Source of the DNA: [Clostridium] asparagiforme DSM 15981
Lineage (GTDB): Bacteria; Bacillota; Clostridia; Lachnospirales; Lachnospiraceae
NCBI GenBank assembly: GCA_025149125.1
Contig: CP102272.1
Location: forward strand, 1,302,001-1,366,000
Length of the DNA stretch: 64,000 nt
Direction: 5' to 3'
The notes under the pieces were generated by a model that saw only the letters and a program-made list of their open reading frames with translations, was not told the origin of the DNA and searched no databases. This document shows, one piece after another, positions 12,715 through 21,676 of the stretch (its first letter is position 1; each line of letters starts with the position of its first letter). The position numbers and the translations under genes are program-made.

Positions 12715-13827
12715 ATGAGAGAAGAGAAGTATACATGGATGGCGGGGGAGCTGGACCGCATCTGCGGCGTACTTAAGCGGAACATGGAGCGGTACGGCAC
12801 GGATTTCCCGTCGGCCTGCGCCACCGGCGGCAAGTACCGGATCAAGAAAAACGACGACTGGACCAACGGCTTCTGGACCGGCATGCTCTGGATGGCCTAC
12901 CTGCACACCGGGGATGAGGTTTTTAAAACCCTGGCTCTGAAGAACACGGACAGCTTCAGGCAGCGCCTGGACGATCACTTCGTCCTGGACCACCACGACA
13001 TCGGCTTTCTCTACAGCCCGTCCGTGGTGGCGGCCTATCGTGTCACCGGCGACGAGGGCCAGCGGGATCTGGCCGTGAGGGCGGCGGACGTGCTGGCGGC
13101 CCGTTTCCAGGAAAAGGGCGGTTTCATCCAGGCCTGGGGCAGATCCGGAGACCCGAAGGAATACCGCCTGATCATCGATTCCCTGTTAAACCTGCCCCTC
13201 CTGTACACCGCGGCTGAGATCACCGGGGAGCAGCGCTACCGGGAGATAGCGGGACGTCACTATGAAAATGTGATCCGCTATATCATCCGGGAGGACGGTT
13301 CCACCTACCACACCTACTATTTTGACAGCGAAACCGGCGCGCCCTCCCACGGGGCCACCCACCAGGGCTACAGCGACAATTCCTGCTGGGCCAGGGGGCA
13401 GGCTTGGGCCATTTACGGCATGCCGCTGCACGTCAGGGTGTCCGGCAGGGCCTTTACGCCGGAGGAACAGGAACGCCACGACCGGGTGGTGCGGTATTTT
13501 CTGGAGCATCTGCCTGCAAACGGCATGCCCTACTGGGATCTGGTGTTTAAGGAAGGGGACGGCCAGCCCTGGGACAGCTCGGCACTGGCCGTGGCGGCCT
13601 GCGGGATGCTGGAAATGGGTGACCGGGAGAAGGCGGAGGAGATGTTAAAGACCTGCCGTGATTTTGCCTCGTCTGAGGCGGAGCCGGACAGCGAGGGTCT
13701 GCTGCTTCACGGCGTGTACGCCTACGGGGAGAACAAGGGCGTGGACGAACCGAACCTTTGGGGAGATTATTTCTATATGGAAGGCCTGCTGCGGCTGGCG
13801 AACCCGGATTGGATCCCGTTTTTGTGA
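12715..13827 (+). CDS. ugl: GH88 unsaturated glucuronyl hydrolase
   Basis: A 370-residue cytoplasmic enzyme of GH88, the usual length. These enzymes hydrate and release delta-4,5-unsaturated glucuronic acid from disaccharides made by polysaccharide lyases (hyaluronan, chondroitin, heparin and others). The two family aspartates are visible: D95 in DHHDIGF and D155 in RLIIDSLLNL. GYSDNSCWARGQAWAIYG is the conserved aromatic-rich core of the alpha/alpha barrel. It follows a mannose-family PTS, the arrangement known from streptococcal hyaluronate/chondroitin disaccharide operons. No lyase or sulfatase is encoded in the window. Confidence 0.88.
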   Translation: MREEKYTWMAGELDRICGVLKRNMERYGTDFPSACATGGKYRIKKNDDWTNGFWTGMLWMAYLHTGDEVFKTLALKNTDSFRQRLDDHFVLDHHDIGFLYSPSVVAAYRVTGDEGQRDLAVRAADVLAARFQEKGGFIQAWGRSGDPKEYRLIIDSLLNLPLLYTAAEITGEQRYREIAGRHYENVIRYIIREDGSTYHTYYFDSETGAPSHGATHQGYSDNSCWARGQAWAIYGMPLHVRVSGRAFTPEEQERHDRVVRYFLEHLPANGMPYWDLVFKEGDGQPWDSSALAVAACGMLEMGDREKAEEMLKTCRDFASSEAEPDSEGLLLHGVYAYGENKGVDEPNLWGDYFYMEGLLRLANPDWIPFL

Positions 13828-13844
13828 CAGGAGAGAGACAAAGC

Positions 13845-15617
13845 ATGAGTAGATTTGAGATCAATGAAGAATTCTGCCTGGACGGGCGGCCTGTAAAGCT
13901 GCTCTCCGGCGCGGTCCATTATTTCCGCCTGATGCCGGAATACTGGGAGGACTGCCTGTACAACCTAAAGGCCATGGGGTTTAACACGGTGGAGACCTAC
14001 ATCCCCTGGAACATCCACGAGCCGGAGGAAGGAGAGTTCGACTTCTCCGGCAGCCGGGACGTGGAGGCTTTTGTGCGCCTGGCCGGTTCCATGGGGCTGC
14101 ACGTGATCCTGCGGCCCAGCCCCTTCATCTGCGCGGAGTGGGAAATGGGCGGGCTTCCCGCCTGGCTGCTGCGTTACCCGGACATGAAGGTGCGGACCAA
14201 CACTCCCCTGTTTCTGGTAAAGGTGGAGGCCTATTACCGGGAGCTGTTCCGGCATATCGCGGACCTTCAGATCACCCGCGGCGGCCCCGTGATTCTGATG
14301 CAGGTGGAAAATGAATACGGCTCCTTTGGTAACGACAAGGAGTATCTCCGCCGGATCAAGTCCCTGATGGAGCGCTTCGGGGCGGAGGTTCCGTTTTTCA
14401 CCTCGGACGGCTCCTGGGACGCGGCGCTGGAGGCGGGAAGCCTGATCGAGGACGGCGTGCTCGCCACCGCCAATTTCGGCTCCCGTTCCGATGAGAATCT
14501 GGACGTGCTGGAGGCATTTTTCAAGCGCCACGGGCGCAAATGGCCTCTGATGTGTATGGAGTTCTGGGACGGCTGGTTCAACCGCTGGCGCGAGAAGATC
14601 ATCACCCGGGACGCGGAGGACCTGGCCATGGAGGTGCGCCAGCTCTTAGAGCGGGCCAGCATCAACCTCTATATGTTCCAGGGCGGAACCAACTTCGGAT
14701 TTTACAACGGCTGCTCCGCCAGGGGCTACACCGACCTGCCCCAGATCACTTCCTACAACTACGACGCCATCCTGACCGAGTGGGGGCAGCCCACGGAGAA
14801 GTTCTACCAGGTCCGGGAGGTGATCCGCGAGTTGTTCCCGGAGATTCCCACCGGGGAACCCAGGGCGCATGAGCGGGCGGCCTACGGAAGGGCGGAGCTG
14901 ACCGGGAAGGTGTCCCTGTTCTCCTGTCTGGACGATCTGGCGGAGTGCCGGAGAAGCGCTTACCCCATGACCATGGAGGAGGCGGGAAACGGCTACGGCT
15001 ACATGCTGTACCGCACCCAGGTAAAGGGCTACAACCGGAAAATGAAGGTGAAGGCGGTCCAGGCCTCGGACCGGGTACAGTATTACCTCAACGGCATGTT
15101 TGAGGGAACCCAGTACCAGAACAATTCCGGCGAGGAGCTGGAGCTGTTCTTCGGCCCGGAGAACCGGCTGGACCTGCTGGTGGAGAACATGGGCCGGGTG
15201 AACTACGGCTACAAGCTTCAGGCCCCCACCCAGCGCAAGGGAATCCGAACCGGCGTCATGGTGGACATCCACTTTGAGAGCGGCTGGGAGCAGTACGCGC
15301 TGCCCCTGGATAACGTGAACCGGGTGGATTTTGAGAAGGAATGGATTCAGGACACCCCGGCGTTCTACCGCTACGAGTTCCAGGTGGATCAGCCAAAAGA
15401 CACCTTCTTAAACTGCCGGGAGCTGGGTAAGGGCGTCGCCTTTATCAACGGCTTCAACCTGGGCCGCTACTGGTCCGAGGGCCCGGTGCAGTACCTGTAC
15501 ATACCGGCCCCGCTGCTGCGGGAGGGCAAAAACGAGCTGATCGTGTTCGAGACCGAGGGAAAGACGGCAGGGGCACTGTGGCTGGAGGACTGTCCGGTGT
15601 ATGTGGAATACGAATAG
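13845..15617 (+). CDS. GH35 beta-galactosidase
   Basis: A 590-residue GH35 enzyme without signal peptide, so probably cytoplasmic. The TIM-barrel signatures are complete: NTVETYIPWNIHEPEEG, acid/base E157 in QVENEYGS and nucleophile E239 in CMEFWDGWF, followed by C-terminal beta-sandwich domains (about residues 330-590). BgaC-type GH35 enzymes cleave Gal-beta-1,3-GlcNAc. Together with the mannose-family PTS this suggests host-glycan disaccharides in addition to, or instead of, uronyl disaccharides. The start at 13845 follows ACAGGAGAGAG; a longer in-frame ORF back to 13758 reads through the GH88 3' end and is rejected. Confidence 0.92.
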   Translation: MSRFEINEEFCLDGRPVKLLSGAVHYFRLMPEYWEDCLYNLKAMGFNTVETYIPWNIHEPEEGEFDFSGSRDVEAFVRLAGSMGLHVILRPSPFICAEWEMGGLPAWLLRYPDMKVRTNTPLFLVKVEAYYRELFRHIADLQITRGGPVILMQVENEYGSFGNDKEYLRRIKSLMERFGAEVPFFTSDGSWDAALEAGSLIEDGVLATANFGSRSDENLDVLEAFFKRHGRKWPLMCMEFWDGWFNRWREKIITRDAEDLAMEVRQLLERASINLYMFQGGTNFGFYNGCSARGYTDLPQITSYNYDAILTEWGQPTEKFYQVREVIRELFPEIPTGEPRAHERAAYGRAELTGKVSLFSCLDDLAECRRSAYPMTMEEAGNGYGYMLYRTQVKGYNRKMKVKAVQASDRVQYYLNGMFEGTQYQNNSGEELELFFGPENRLDLLVENMGRVNYGYKLQAPTQRKGIRTGVMVDIHFESGWEQYALPLDNVNRVDFEKEWIQDTPAFYRYEFQVDQPKDTFLNCRELGKGVAFINGFNLGRYWSEGPVQYLYIPAPLLREGKNELIVFETEGKTAGALWLEDCPVYVEYE

Positions 15618-15628
15618 AATCAATATGG

Positions 15629-15668
15629 AAACGGCGGCGGATCATCGGTTTGATGGGCCGCTGTTTTT
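15629..15668 (+). terminator. Rho-independent terminator after GH35
   Basis: Arms AAACGGCGGC (15629-15638) and GCCGCTGTTT (15657-15666) pair with one G-U wobble, with an inner CATC/GATG extension, and lead into a run of seven T. It closes the GntR-PTS-GH88-GH35 operon. Confidence 0.8.
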
Positions 15669-15762
15669 TTGCGCTGTGATCAATATAGAAAGCGATGTAT
15701 TCCGCATGTCCGGAGTTTGTGGTAGAATGGGGAAATACAGAACATAAAGGAGGTGCGGGTAT

Positions 15763-16206
15763 ATGTTTCGCTATGCGCATACGAATATGATTGCCAGGGA
15801 CCACAAGAAGCTGATCGCCTTTTATAAAGCGGTATTTCACTGCAGGAGCATCGGGGAGACAAGAGATTTGCAGGGGGAGTGGCTGGACCGGCTGACCGGG
15901 CTTTCCGGCGCGCACATTGTGGGGGAGCACCTCTGCCTGCCCGGATACGGGGAGGATCATCCGACGCTGGAAATATTTTCCTATGATCATATGGAGGAGG
16001 CGGACCCGAAAATCAACCGCTGCGGGCTGGCTCATCTGGCCTTTGAGGTGGACGATGTGGAGGAGACGTTAAAACGTGTATTGCAGAACGGCGGAGGGCA
16101 GATCGGGGAGCTGGTGACAGCGGAGTACCCGGGCGGAAAGCGCGCGGTTTTTGTCTACGCGTCGGACTGCGAGGGAAATATTCTGGAGCTGCAGAGCTGG
16201 TCCTGA
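15763..16206 (+). CDS. VOC-family (glyoxalase/dioxygenase fold) protein
   Basis: A 147-residue single-polypeptide VOC protein of two beta-alpha-beta-beta-beta modules. The first module begins YAHTNMIARDHKKLIAFYKAVF with a candidate metal His, and the second, CGLAHLAFEVDDVEETLKRV, supplies another His; DCEGNILELQSW is the typical C-terminal strand with a metal Glu. Family members include glyoxalase I, epimerases, dioxygenases and resistance proteins; the reaction is not readable. It is preceded by AAGGAGGTG and stands alone between the GH35 terminator and the broken GNAT gene. Confidence 0.8.
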   Translation: MFRYAHTNMIARDHKKLIAFYKAVFHCRSIGETRDLQGEWLDRLTGLSGAHIVGEHLCLPGYGEDHPTLEIFSYDHMEEADPKINRCGLAHLAFEVDDVEETLKRVLQNGGGQIGELVTAEYPGGKRAVFVYASDCEGNILELQSWS

Positions 16207-16307
16207 CCGGGCCGGGACGGCTGTTTTCTGCGCCTGGAAAGGGAGAACGGCGGCAGAATCCCGGCAGAGAAGGCGGCAGAATTGAAAGATGAGGGGGAAT
16301 AGGGGGA

Positions 16308-16867
16308 ATGGGAATGAATCCGGTATTGGAACAGGCAACCGCGGCGGACCTTGACGAGGTTGCGCTGCTTTATGACAGTATCAACCGTTATCTGGCGGAC
16401 CATACCAATTATCCCGGCTGGAAGAAGGATGTCTATCCGGCCAGGGAGGACGCCGAAAACGGGGTGAGCCGGGGAACCCTGTATGTGCTCCGGCGGGACG
16501 GCCGCATCGCCGGAACCGTGATCCTGGAGCGCAAGGCGGAACCGTGATCCTGGAGCGCAAGGCGGAACCGGCTTACGGGACGGTGGACTGGGGCGTGGAT
16601 CTGACGGCGGAGGAGGTGATGGTGGTGTACACCCTGGCCGTTCACCCGGACTTTTTGGGCGCAGGTATTGGCAAGGCTCTGATGGAGGCCATCCTTGGGT
16701 TTTGCCGTGAAAAGCAGGTGAAGGCGATCCGCCTGGATGTTTACGAGAAGAACAGCCCCGCCATTGGGTTATACAAAAAGTACGGTTTTTCGTACATCGG
16801 TTTGGTTGATCTGGGATACAGTCATTTCGGCCTGGATCAGTTTGAGTTGTATCAGAAGATTTTGTAA
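16308..16867 (+). pseudogene. GNAT acetyltransferase split by a 26-bp tandem duplication
   Basis: The N-terminal half (16308-16547) reads MGMNPVLEQATAADLDEVAL and so on; the C-terminal half continues in another frame to 16867 and has the acetyl-CoA-binding region VHPDFLGAGIGKALMEA. The break lies exactly at a perfect 26-bp tandem repeat (16511-16536 and 16537-16562, plus 8 bases of a third copy). Since 26 is not a multiple of 3, the duplication causes the frameshift. Removing one copy restores a continuous 177-residue GNAT protein. This could be a recent inactivation, a contingency-type reversible repeat, or an assembly error. Confidence 0.85.
16511..16570 (+). repeat. 26-bp perfect tandem duplication inside the GNAT gene
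   Basis: Two adjacent identical 26-bp units, 16511-16536 and 16537-16562, each beginning CGGAACCGTGATCC, followed by the first 8 bases of a third. Slipped-strand mispairing between the copies would restore the reading frame. Confidence 0.95.
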
Positions 16868-16888
16868 AATATTGGGAAACAAGAGAAC

Positions 16889-16937
16889 AAAACAGGGATG
16901 GAATCCGCGTTGGTCCGGCGGATTCCATCCCTGTTTT
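16889..16937. terminator. Bidirectional terminator, 20-bp perfect stem
   Basis: Arms AAAACAGGGATGGAATCCGC (16889-16908) and its exact complement (16918-16937) with a 9-nt loop. A and T runs flank both sides, so it can terminate both the GNAT gene from the left and the response regulator from the right. Confidence 0.88.
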
Positions 16938-16983
16938 GCGTGGTGTGCGGGGGAGATTTTCGCGCTGCCCATGGCCGCCCGCC

Positions 16984-17700
16984 TCACCCCACCATCGCGC
17001 TTCGCCCTTCCACTTCCTCCGCCACGAACTGATATCCCATGCCCCGGATATTTTTCAAATACACCGGATGTCCGGGCGAGTCCTCGATCTTCATGCGAAG
17101 GCGGCGGATGTGGACCATGATGGTGTTGTCGTCCACAAAGTCGTCGTTCCACACGTAGCGGTAGATCTGGTCTTTGGTCAGGATCTTGTTCTGGTTGCTG
17201 AGGAAATACTTCATGAGCAGGCATTCCTTGCCGGAGAGAAAGATTTCCTCCCCCTGCTTGAACAGGCGCATCTCGTCGCAGATATAGCGGAACGGTCCGG
17301 CGATGAGCTCGTTGGCGTGGCCGGACAGCAGGCTGGACCTGCGCAGGCAGGCTTTGACCTTGGCGCAGAGCACCATGGTGCTGAATGGTTTGGTGATGTA
17401 GTCGTCGGCCCCGATTCCCAGAGCCAGAACCTTATCCACCTCCGCCTGCCGCCCGCTGAGTACGAACAGGGGCGTTAAAATGCCGTTGGTCCGCAGATGG
17501 TGGATGACCTGAAATCCGTCCATGTCGTCCATCATCAGATCCAGGATGATCAGGGAATAGGGATTGGACACGGCCATGCGGACTGCGTCCACCCCTCCGT
17601 CCGCCTCCTCGGTGGAGATTCCCTCGCTTCCCAATACGCGGCAAATGATGCGCCGCACCGACGGATCGTCGTCCACCACAAGTATACGGTTATTTTCCAA
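16984..17700 (-). CDS. OmpR/PhoB-family response regulator
   Basis: A 238-residue regulator with a TTG start. Start choice: TTG at 17700 lies 6 nt from AGGAGGGG and directly yields MENNRILVVDDDP; a longer ORF to 17817 has no such support. The receiver domain (about residues 1-120) has the acidic pocket DDD at 10-12, phosphorylation site D54 in LIILDLMMDD and the conserved K in ITKPFS. The C-terminal winged helix (YVWNDDFVDDNTIMVHIRRLRMKIED to GMGYQFV) binds DNA. It is divergent from tctCBA, and the hybrid kinase at 21677 is its likely partner. Confidence 0.9.
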   Translation of the reverse strand: MENNRILVVDDDPSVRRIICRVLGSEGISTEEADGGVDAVRMAVSNPYSLIILDLMMDDMDGFQVIHHLRTNGILTPLFVLSGRQAEVDKVLALGIGADDYITKPFSTMVLCAKVKACLRRSSLLSGHANELIAGPFRYICDEMRLFKQGEEIFLSGKECLLMKYFLSNQNKILTKDQIYRYVWNDDFVDDNTIMVHIRRLRMKIEDSPGHPVYLKNIRGMGYQFVAEEVEGRSAMVG

Positions 17701-17966
17701 GATACTCCCCTCCTTTGGTGATGCCCGCCGTGAGACTACAACGTAAACGGCCTGTCTGCGGCTCATTGTTACAGTTTGGACACGGCGGCTGTGCTTCTTA
17801 ACGCTATTATAACACAAACGGCAGGGGGATACATCCCGTTTTATTTACCTTACAGAAATTTAAGAAAACCCATTCGGTCAGTTAAGGTTTATAAAGTAAG
17901 ATGGGATCAGAACGAAAATATGTGCAGAATGCACAGATATTTTAAAGCGGAAAGAGAGGAAATAGT
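17701..17966. promoter_or_regulatory. Divergent promoter region between response regulator and tctC
   Basis: A 266-bp gap. On the minus strand TATAAT (17806-17811) is a plausible -10 for the regulator, with a weak -35. An inverted repeat TGTGCA-GAA-TGCACA (17921-17935) lies in the tctC leader about 30 bp before its ATG and may be an operator or RNA hairpin. No clear -35/-10 pair was recognised for tctC. Confidence 0.4.
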
Positions 17967-19097
17967 ATGAAGAAAAAGTCTGTAATGAAACGTCTGGCAA
18001 TGACAATGGCGGTGTTTATGACAGCGGCGGCAGCGGCCGGCTGCGGTTCCGGCTCCGGCGGAGGCAGCACCACGGCGGCTCCGGCAGCTCCGGCAGCGAC
18101 CGAGGCGGCGGGGAGCGAGGCGGCCGGAGGCGAGGCCAAGGAAGCCGATACCCAGGCAGCGGCCGACGACTGGAAATGGGAGCGCAAGGTCACCATCGTC
18201 TGCCCCTGGGGCGTAGGCGGCGGCGCGGACGGAACGCTGCGTCCCCTTCAGCCCATTCTGGAGAAAGAGCTGGGCGTGCCGGTTGAAATCGTGAACGTGG
18301 AGGGCGCGGGCGGCGCCAACGGCATCGACTTTACCTACAAGCAGCCGGCCGACGGCTACACCTTTGTGCTGGGCACACAGTCCCACATCATGCTGGATTT
18401 ACAGAAAATCCTTCCCGTGGACTTTAAGCAGGAATTCCGTCCGGTTTCCAAGCTGGTTCACTCCATCAACATCATCGCTTCCTCCAAAAAGGCGATGGAA
18501 GGAAAATACACCAATTTCGACGAGTTCGTGGCATACGCGAAGGAACATCCCCAGGAGCTGACCTGTGGAATGCTGACCGCAACCGGAGCCGACTCCGTAT
18601 CCTTAAAGCAGACATTAGCCGGCGGCCTGGGCTGCGGTATCACGGAAGTGGAGCAGTATGTGAAGATCGTCAACTACTCCAGCGGCTCCGAGCTTAGCTC
18701 CGCCATGGTGGGCGGCCACATCAACATCAATATCACCGGCGCGGACGAAATCAAGGGTCTGATTGAGTCCGGCGACATTGTTCCCTTAATCTCCATGTCC
18801 GAGAACCGTATGTCCTCCTTCCCCAACGTGGAGTGCACCGGAGAACACAACATCGACTCCTATGTGGGCACCTGGCGCGGTATCTTCTGCCGCATGGACA
18901 CCCCGGATGCGGCTGTGAATTCCATGGCTGCCGCCCTGAAAAAGGCTTGGGACAGCCCGGAATACCAGGAATTCTTAAAGAACGCCAGCTATCTTGACCG
19001 CGAGGGCTACGCGGATGCGGCTGACTTCCAGAAGCTGATCGACAGCGAGTACGTGACCTTTGAGGATTATCTGAAGGGAGCGGGTTTAATCAAGTAA
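17967..19097 (+). CDS. tctC: Tripartite tricarboxylate transporter substrate-binding lipoprotein
   Basis: A 376-residue extracytoplasmic binding protein. A lysine-rich signal peptide ends at AAAAGCGSGSG, where the Cys is the lipidation site; a Ser/Gly/Ala/Glu-rich linker (residues about 30-65) follows. WKWERKVTIVCPWGVGGGADGTLRPL matches the TctC start of the mature domain (V-P-x-x-x-G-G-x-x-D). The family binds citrate, other carboxylates or aromatic acids; which one here is unknown. It heads the tctCBA operon behind AGAGAGGAAATAGT, divergent from the response regulator. Confidence 0.9.
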   Translation: MKKKSVMKRLAMTMAVFMTAAAAAGCGSGSGGGSTTAAPAAPAATEAAGSEAAGGEAKEADTQAAADDWKWERKVTIVCPWGVGGGADGTLRPLQPILEKELGVPVEIVNVEGAGGANGIDFTYKQPADGYTFVLGTQSHIMLDLQKILPVDFKQEFRPVSKLVHSINIIASSKKAMEGKYTNFDEFVAYAKEHPQELTCGMLTATGADSVSLKQTLAGGLGCGITEVEQYVKIVNYSSGSELSSAMVGGHININITGADEIKGLIESGDIVPLISMSENRMSSFPNVECTGEHNIDSYVGTWRGIFCRMDTPDAAVNSMAAALKKAWDSPEYQEFLKNASYLDREGYADAADFQKLIDSEYVTFEDYLKGAGLIK

Positions 19098-19122
19098 GGA
19101 CTCAGGAAGGAGCAATCAAATT

Positions 19123-19644
19123 ATGGCACTGGAATTGATCGTCAACCTGTTATTGCTGGGATTCTCCATATTTTGTTACTTCTACGTGGGAGCCACCATG
19201 CCAGTCTCCGCCGCCAATGAACTTGGCGCGGAGCAGTGGCCCCAGGCCCTGCTGCTGCTGTTGATCCCGGCCATCTGCTGGAACATTTATAAATTTTTTA
19301 AACGGAACCGGAAAGAGGACGTAGCCGCTTCCTTCAAGGACTTCTTCCCCTCCATCGTCCGCCTGGTGAAGAGCAAGCTGTTTTTCGGCATGGCGCTGGT
19401 GGTGATCATGGCGCTGATGTATGAGCCGGTGGGATTTATGACGACCTGCCTGCTGTTCCTCATCGCTTACGGGCTGCTCCTTGGTCAGCGCAACATCGCG
19501 CTGCTTCTGGTCACCTCCGTGCTGATCACCGTGCTTCTGTACATCGGATTCGCAGTATTCCTGGGAGTGATGCTTCCCAGAGGGCAGGTGCCGTTTTTGC
19601 GGAATTTCGCCTTGTTTGTGGAATCCCTGATCCCGGCGGTTTAA
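19123..19644 (+). CDS. tctB: Tripartite tricarboxylate transporter small permease subunit
   Basis: A 173-residue protein with four hydrophobic segments, typical of TctB. The N-terminal helix is followed by a short loop ending GAEQWPQALLLLLIPAICWN, a pattern seen in the family. It assembles with TctA. It lies 25 bp after tctC and 13 bp before tctA, and begins behind AGGAAGGAG. Confidence 0.85.
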   Translation: MALELIVNLLLLGFSIFCYFYVGATMPVSAANELGAEQWPQALLLLLIPAICWNIYKFFKRNRKEDVAASFKDFFPSIVRLVKSKLFFGMALVVIMALMYEPVGFMTTCLLFLIAYGLLLGQRNIALLLVTSVLITVLLYIGFAVFLGVMLPRGQVPFLRNFALFVESLIPAV

Positions 19645-19657
19645 AGGAGGTGCCAGA

Positions 19658-21163
19658 ATGCTAGATTTATTGACCAGCGGACTTTCGGTGGTATTTGCGC
19701 CGAAGATGTTCATATTGATTATTTTCGCCGTTTTCCTGGGCACGCTGTTCGGCGCTCTGCCGGGCGTGTCGGCCACCATGGCCGTTACCCTGGGAATCCC
19801 CTTCACCTACCGGATGGCTCCGGTGGACGCCATCGCCTTTCTGGTGGCAATCTACTGCGCCTCCATCACCGGCGGAGGCATGACGGCAATCCTGTTTAAG
19901 ATCCCCGGCGTGCCCTCCAGCGCGCCGACCACCTACGACGGCTACCCCATGGCCCAGCGGGGCGAGGCGGGCAAAGCATTGGGCGTGCAGTTGATCTGTT
20001 CCGCCATCGGCGGTGTGTTTGCGGCCATCTGTATGCTGCTTTTAAGCCCGCAGCTGACCCAGGCGGCGTTAAGCTTCGGCCCCTCCGAGCTGTTCGCCAT
20101 CTCCTTTATGGGCCTGTCCATTCTGACCAGCCTGGAGACGGACAATATCTGCCGCACCATCATTTCCGGCCTGATCGGCCTGCTGCTGGCCTGTATCGGC
20201 TTGGATCCCTTGCTGGGAGTTCCGCGCCTCACCTTCGGCACCCGGTTTTTGACCTCGGGCATCGAGATGATCCCGGTGATGATCGGATTCTTCGCCGTCA
20301 CCGAGGTGCTAAAGCAGACCAACAAACCCGCTAAGCTTCAGGCGGTGGGGGACAACAAGCAGAGCGTTTCCGCCAAGATGCCCTCCATCAAAGAGCTGAT
20401 GTCCGTGAAATGGATTATCGCCAGATGTTCCGTTTTGGGCACCGTGGTGGGAATTCTGCCGGGAGCCGGAGCGACTATCGCCTCCTTCCTGTGCTACTCC
20501 ACGGAGCAGAAGCTGTCCAAACACCCTGAGAAATTCGGAACCGGCTGTATCGACGGCATCGCGGCCCCTGAGACCGGCAACAACGCCGCCACCGGCGGCT
20601 CCATGGTTCCCCTGCTTTCCCTTGGTATTCCCGGAGGAAACGCGGCCGCCATTATGATGTCCGCCCTGGTACTAAAGGGCGTTACCATGGGCCCGCTGCT
20701 GCTGGTGAATCAGCCCCAGTTTTTGGCAGCTACCTTCTCATCCATGATGGTTTCCAACATTATCATGGTATTCGCTGCCATTGTGATCGCCAAGATTTTC
20801 GTGCAGATATTAAAGGTTCCCTACAGCATCCTCGGACCGACCATCATCATGATGGCCACCATCGGCGCCTACGCCACCAAGAACACGGCGGTGGACGTAA
20901 TCCTGATGGCGATCTCCGGACTGATCGGTTTTGTGTTTGTAACCTGTAAATTCAACAGTTCCGCCATGATTCTGGGACTGGTGCTGGGCGTGATCTGCGA
21001 ATCCAACCTGCGCCGCGCCTACACCATCGCTGCGGGCAACAGCCTGTGGGAGGAGACGGTCAACATCGTATCCCGGCCGGTGACAGGAATCATTCTGGTC
21101 ATCTGTCTGGTGGTGCTTTTAAGCCCGGTGGTGAAACCGCTGATCCGGAAAAAGAAAAGCTGA
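19658..21163 (+). CDS. tctA: Tripartite tricarboxylate transporter large permease subunit
   Basis: A 501-residue polytopic protein, the normal TctA length. GTLFGALPGVSATMAVTLGIPFTY and the paralogous second-half GTVVGILPGAGATIASFLCYS are the duplicated G-x-x-P-G-x-x-A signatures of the family; FKIPGVPSSAPTTYDGYPMAQRGEAGKALG is also diagnostic. It carries out ion-coupled import of the ligand delivered by TctC. It starts 13 bp after tctB behind AAAGGAGGTG. Confidence 0.92.
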   Translation: MLDLLTSGLSVVFAPKMFILIIFAVFLGTLFGALPGVSATMAVTLGIPFTYRMAPVDAIAFLVAIYCASITGGGMTAILFKIPGVPSSAPTTYDGYPMAQRGEAGKALGVQLICSAIGGVFAAICMLLLSPQLTQAALSFGPSELFAISFMGLSILTSLETDNICRTIISGLIGLLLACIGLDPLLGVPRLTFGTRFLTSGIEMIPVMIGFFAVTEVLKQTNKPAKLQAVGDNKQSVSAKMPSIKELMSVKWIIARCSVLGTVVGILPGAGATIASFLCYSTEQKLSKHPEKFGTGCIDGIAAPETGNNAATGGSMVPLLSLGIPGGNAAAIMMSALVLKGVTMGPLLLVNQPQFLAATFSSMMVSNIIMVFAAIVIAKIFVQILKVPYSILGPTIIMMATIGAYATKNTAVDVILMAISGLIGFVFVTCKFNSSAMILGLVLGVICESNLRRAYTIAAGNSLWEETVNIVSRPVTGIILVICLVVLLSPVVKPLIRKKKS

Positions 21164-21278
21164 CCTGTGACGGGCCTGACGGGGCGTACCTTGCCGCCGC
21201 CGGGCCTGTTTTTGGAATGGAACGGGCGCCGGTTAAGGGCTTTCCGCCTCAAGCCCGGCCATGTAAGGAGACTATTTT

Positions 21279-21530
21279 ATGAAACAGAGCGTATTGAGAG
21301 CAAAAATCCCGTTAACGTATGTAAAGCCCATCTGCATCGCCGCCGCCCTTGCCGGAATCCTGTTCCTGGCAGCGGGCCTGTGGCTGGCCGGACTCTGCAT
21401 GCTGCTGGGCTCGTATATCCTGGAAAAGAGCTCCTACCGCTGCCCCCACTGCGGCCGCAAGCTGGACATGAAATATCCGCTGCCCAAAGGCTCCTGCTGC
21501 CCGTTCTGCCGGGGGGGACTGCGGAAATAG
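21279..21530 (+). CDS. Small membrane-anchored zinc-ribbon protein
   Basis: An 83-residue protein of unknown function. Residues about 17-45 are hydrophobic (one long or two short transmembrane segments), followed by CPHCGRKL and CPFCRGG, a four-cysteine zinc-ribbon pattern facing the cytoplasm. The start follows AAGGAGACTATTTT. It sits between tctA and the hybrid kinase, each gap being over 100 bp, so operon membership is uncertain. The paired CxxC motifs and good ribosome binding site support a real gene. Confidence 0.65.
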   Translation: MKQSVLRAKIPLTYVKPICIAAALAGILFLAAGLWLAGLCMLLGSYILEKSSYRCPHCGRKLDMKYPLPKGSCCPFCRGGLRK

Positions 21531-21579
21531 ACGGGGATTTCCACGAGGACGGCAGCCGGACCGCCCCGGACAGGGGGGC

Positions 21580-21608
21580 TTCCCGGAAAACGGGATCGAT
21601 GGTATAAT
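21580..21608 (+). promoter_or_regulatory. Candidate promoter for the hybrid kinase gene
   Basis: A perfect TATAAT (21603-21608) lies about 70 bp before the kinase start, with a weak -35 TTCCCG (21580-21585) at exactly 17 bp. A weak -35 would fit an activated promoter. Confidence 0.45.
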
Positions 21609-21676
21609 GAAGAGATACAATCATACCGGGACCGGCCTGACCGGGCGGCGGATATCGTAAATATGGGGGAACAAAC

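Noticed and set aside
21164..21278. Possible terminator between tctA and the zinc-ribbon gene
   Set aside because: GC-rich repeats of GGGCCTG are direct rather than inverted; no convincing stem followed by T was found.
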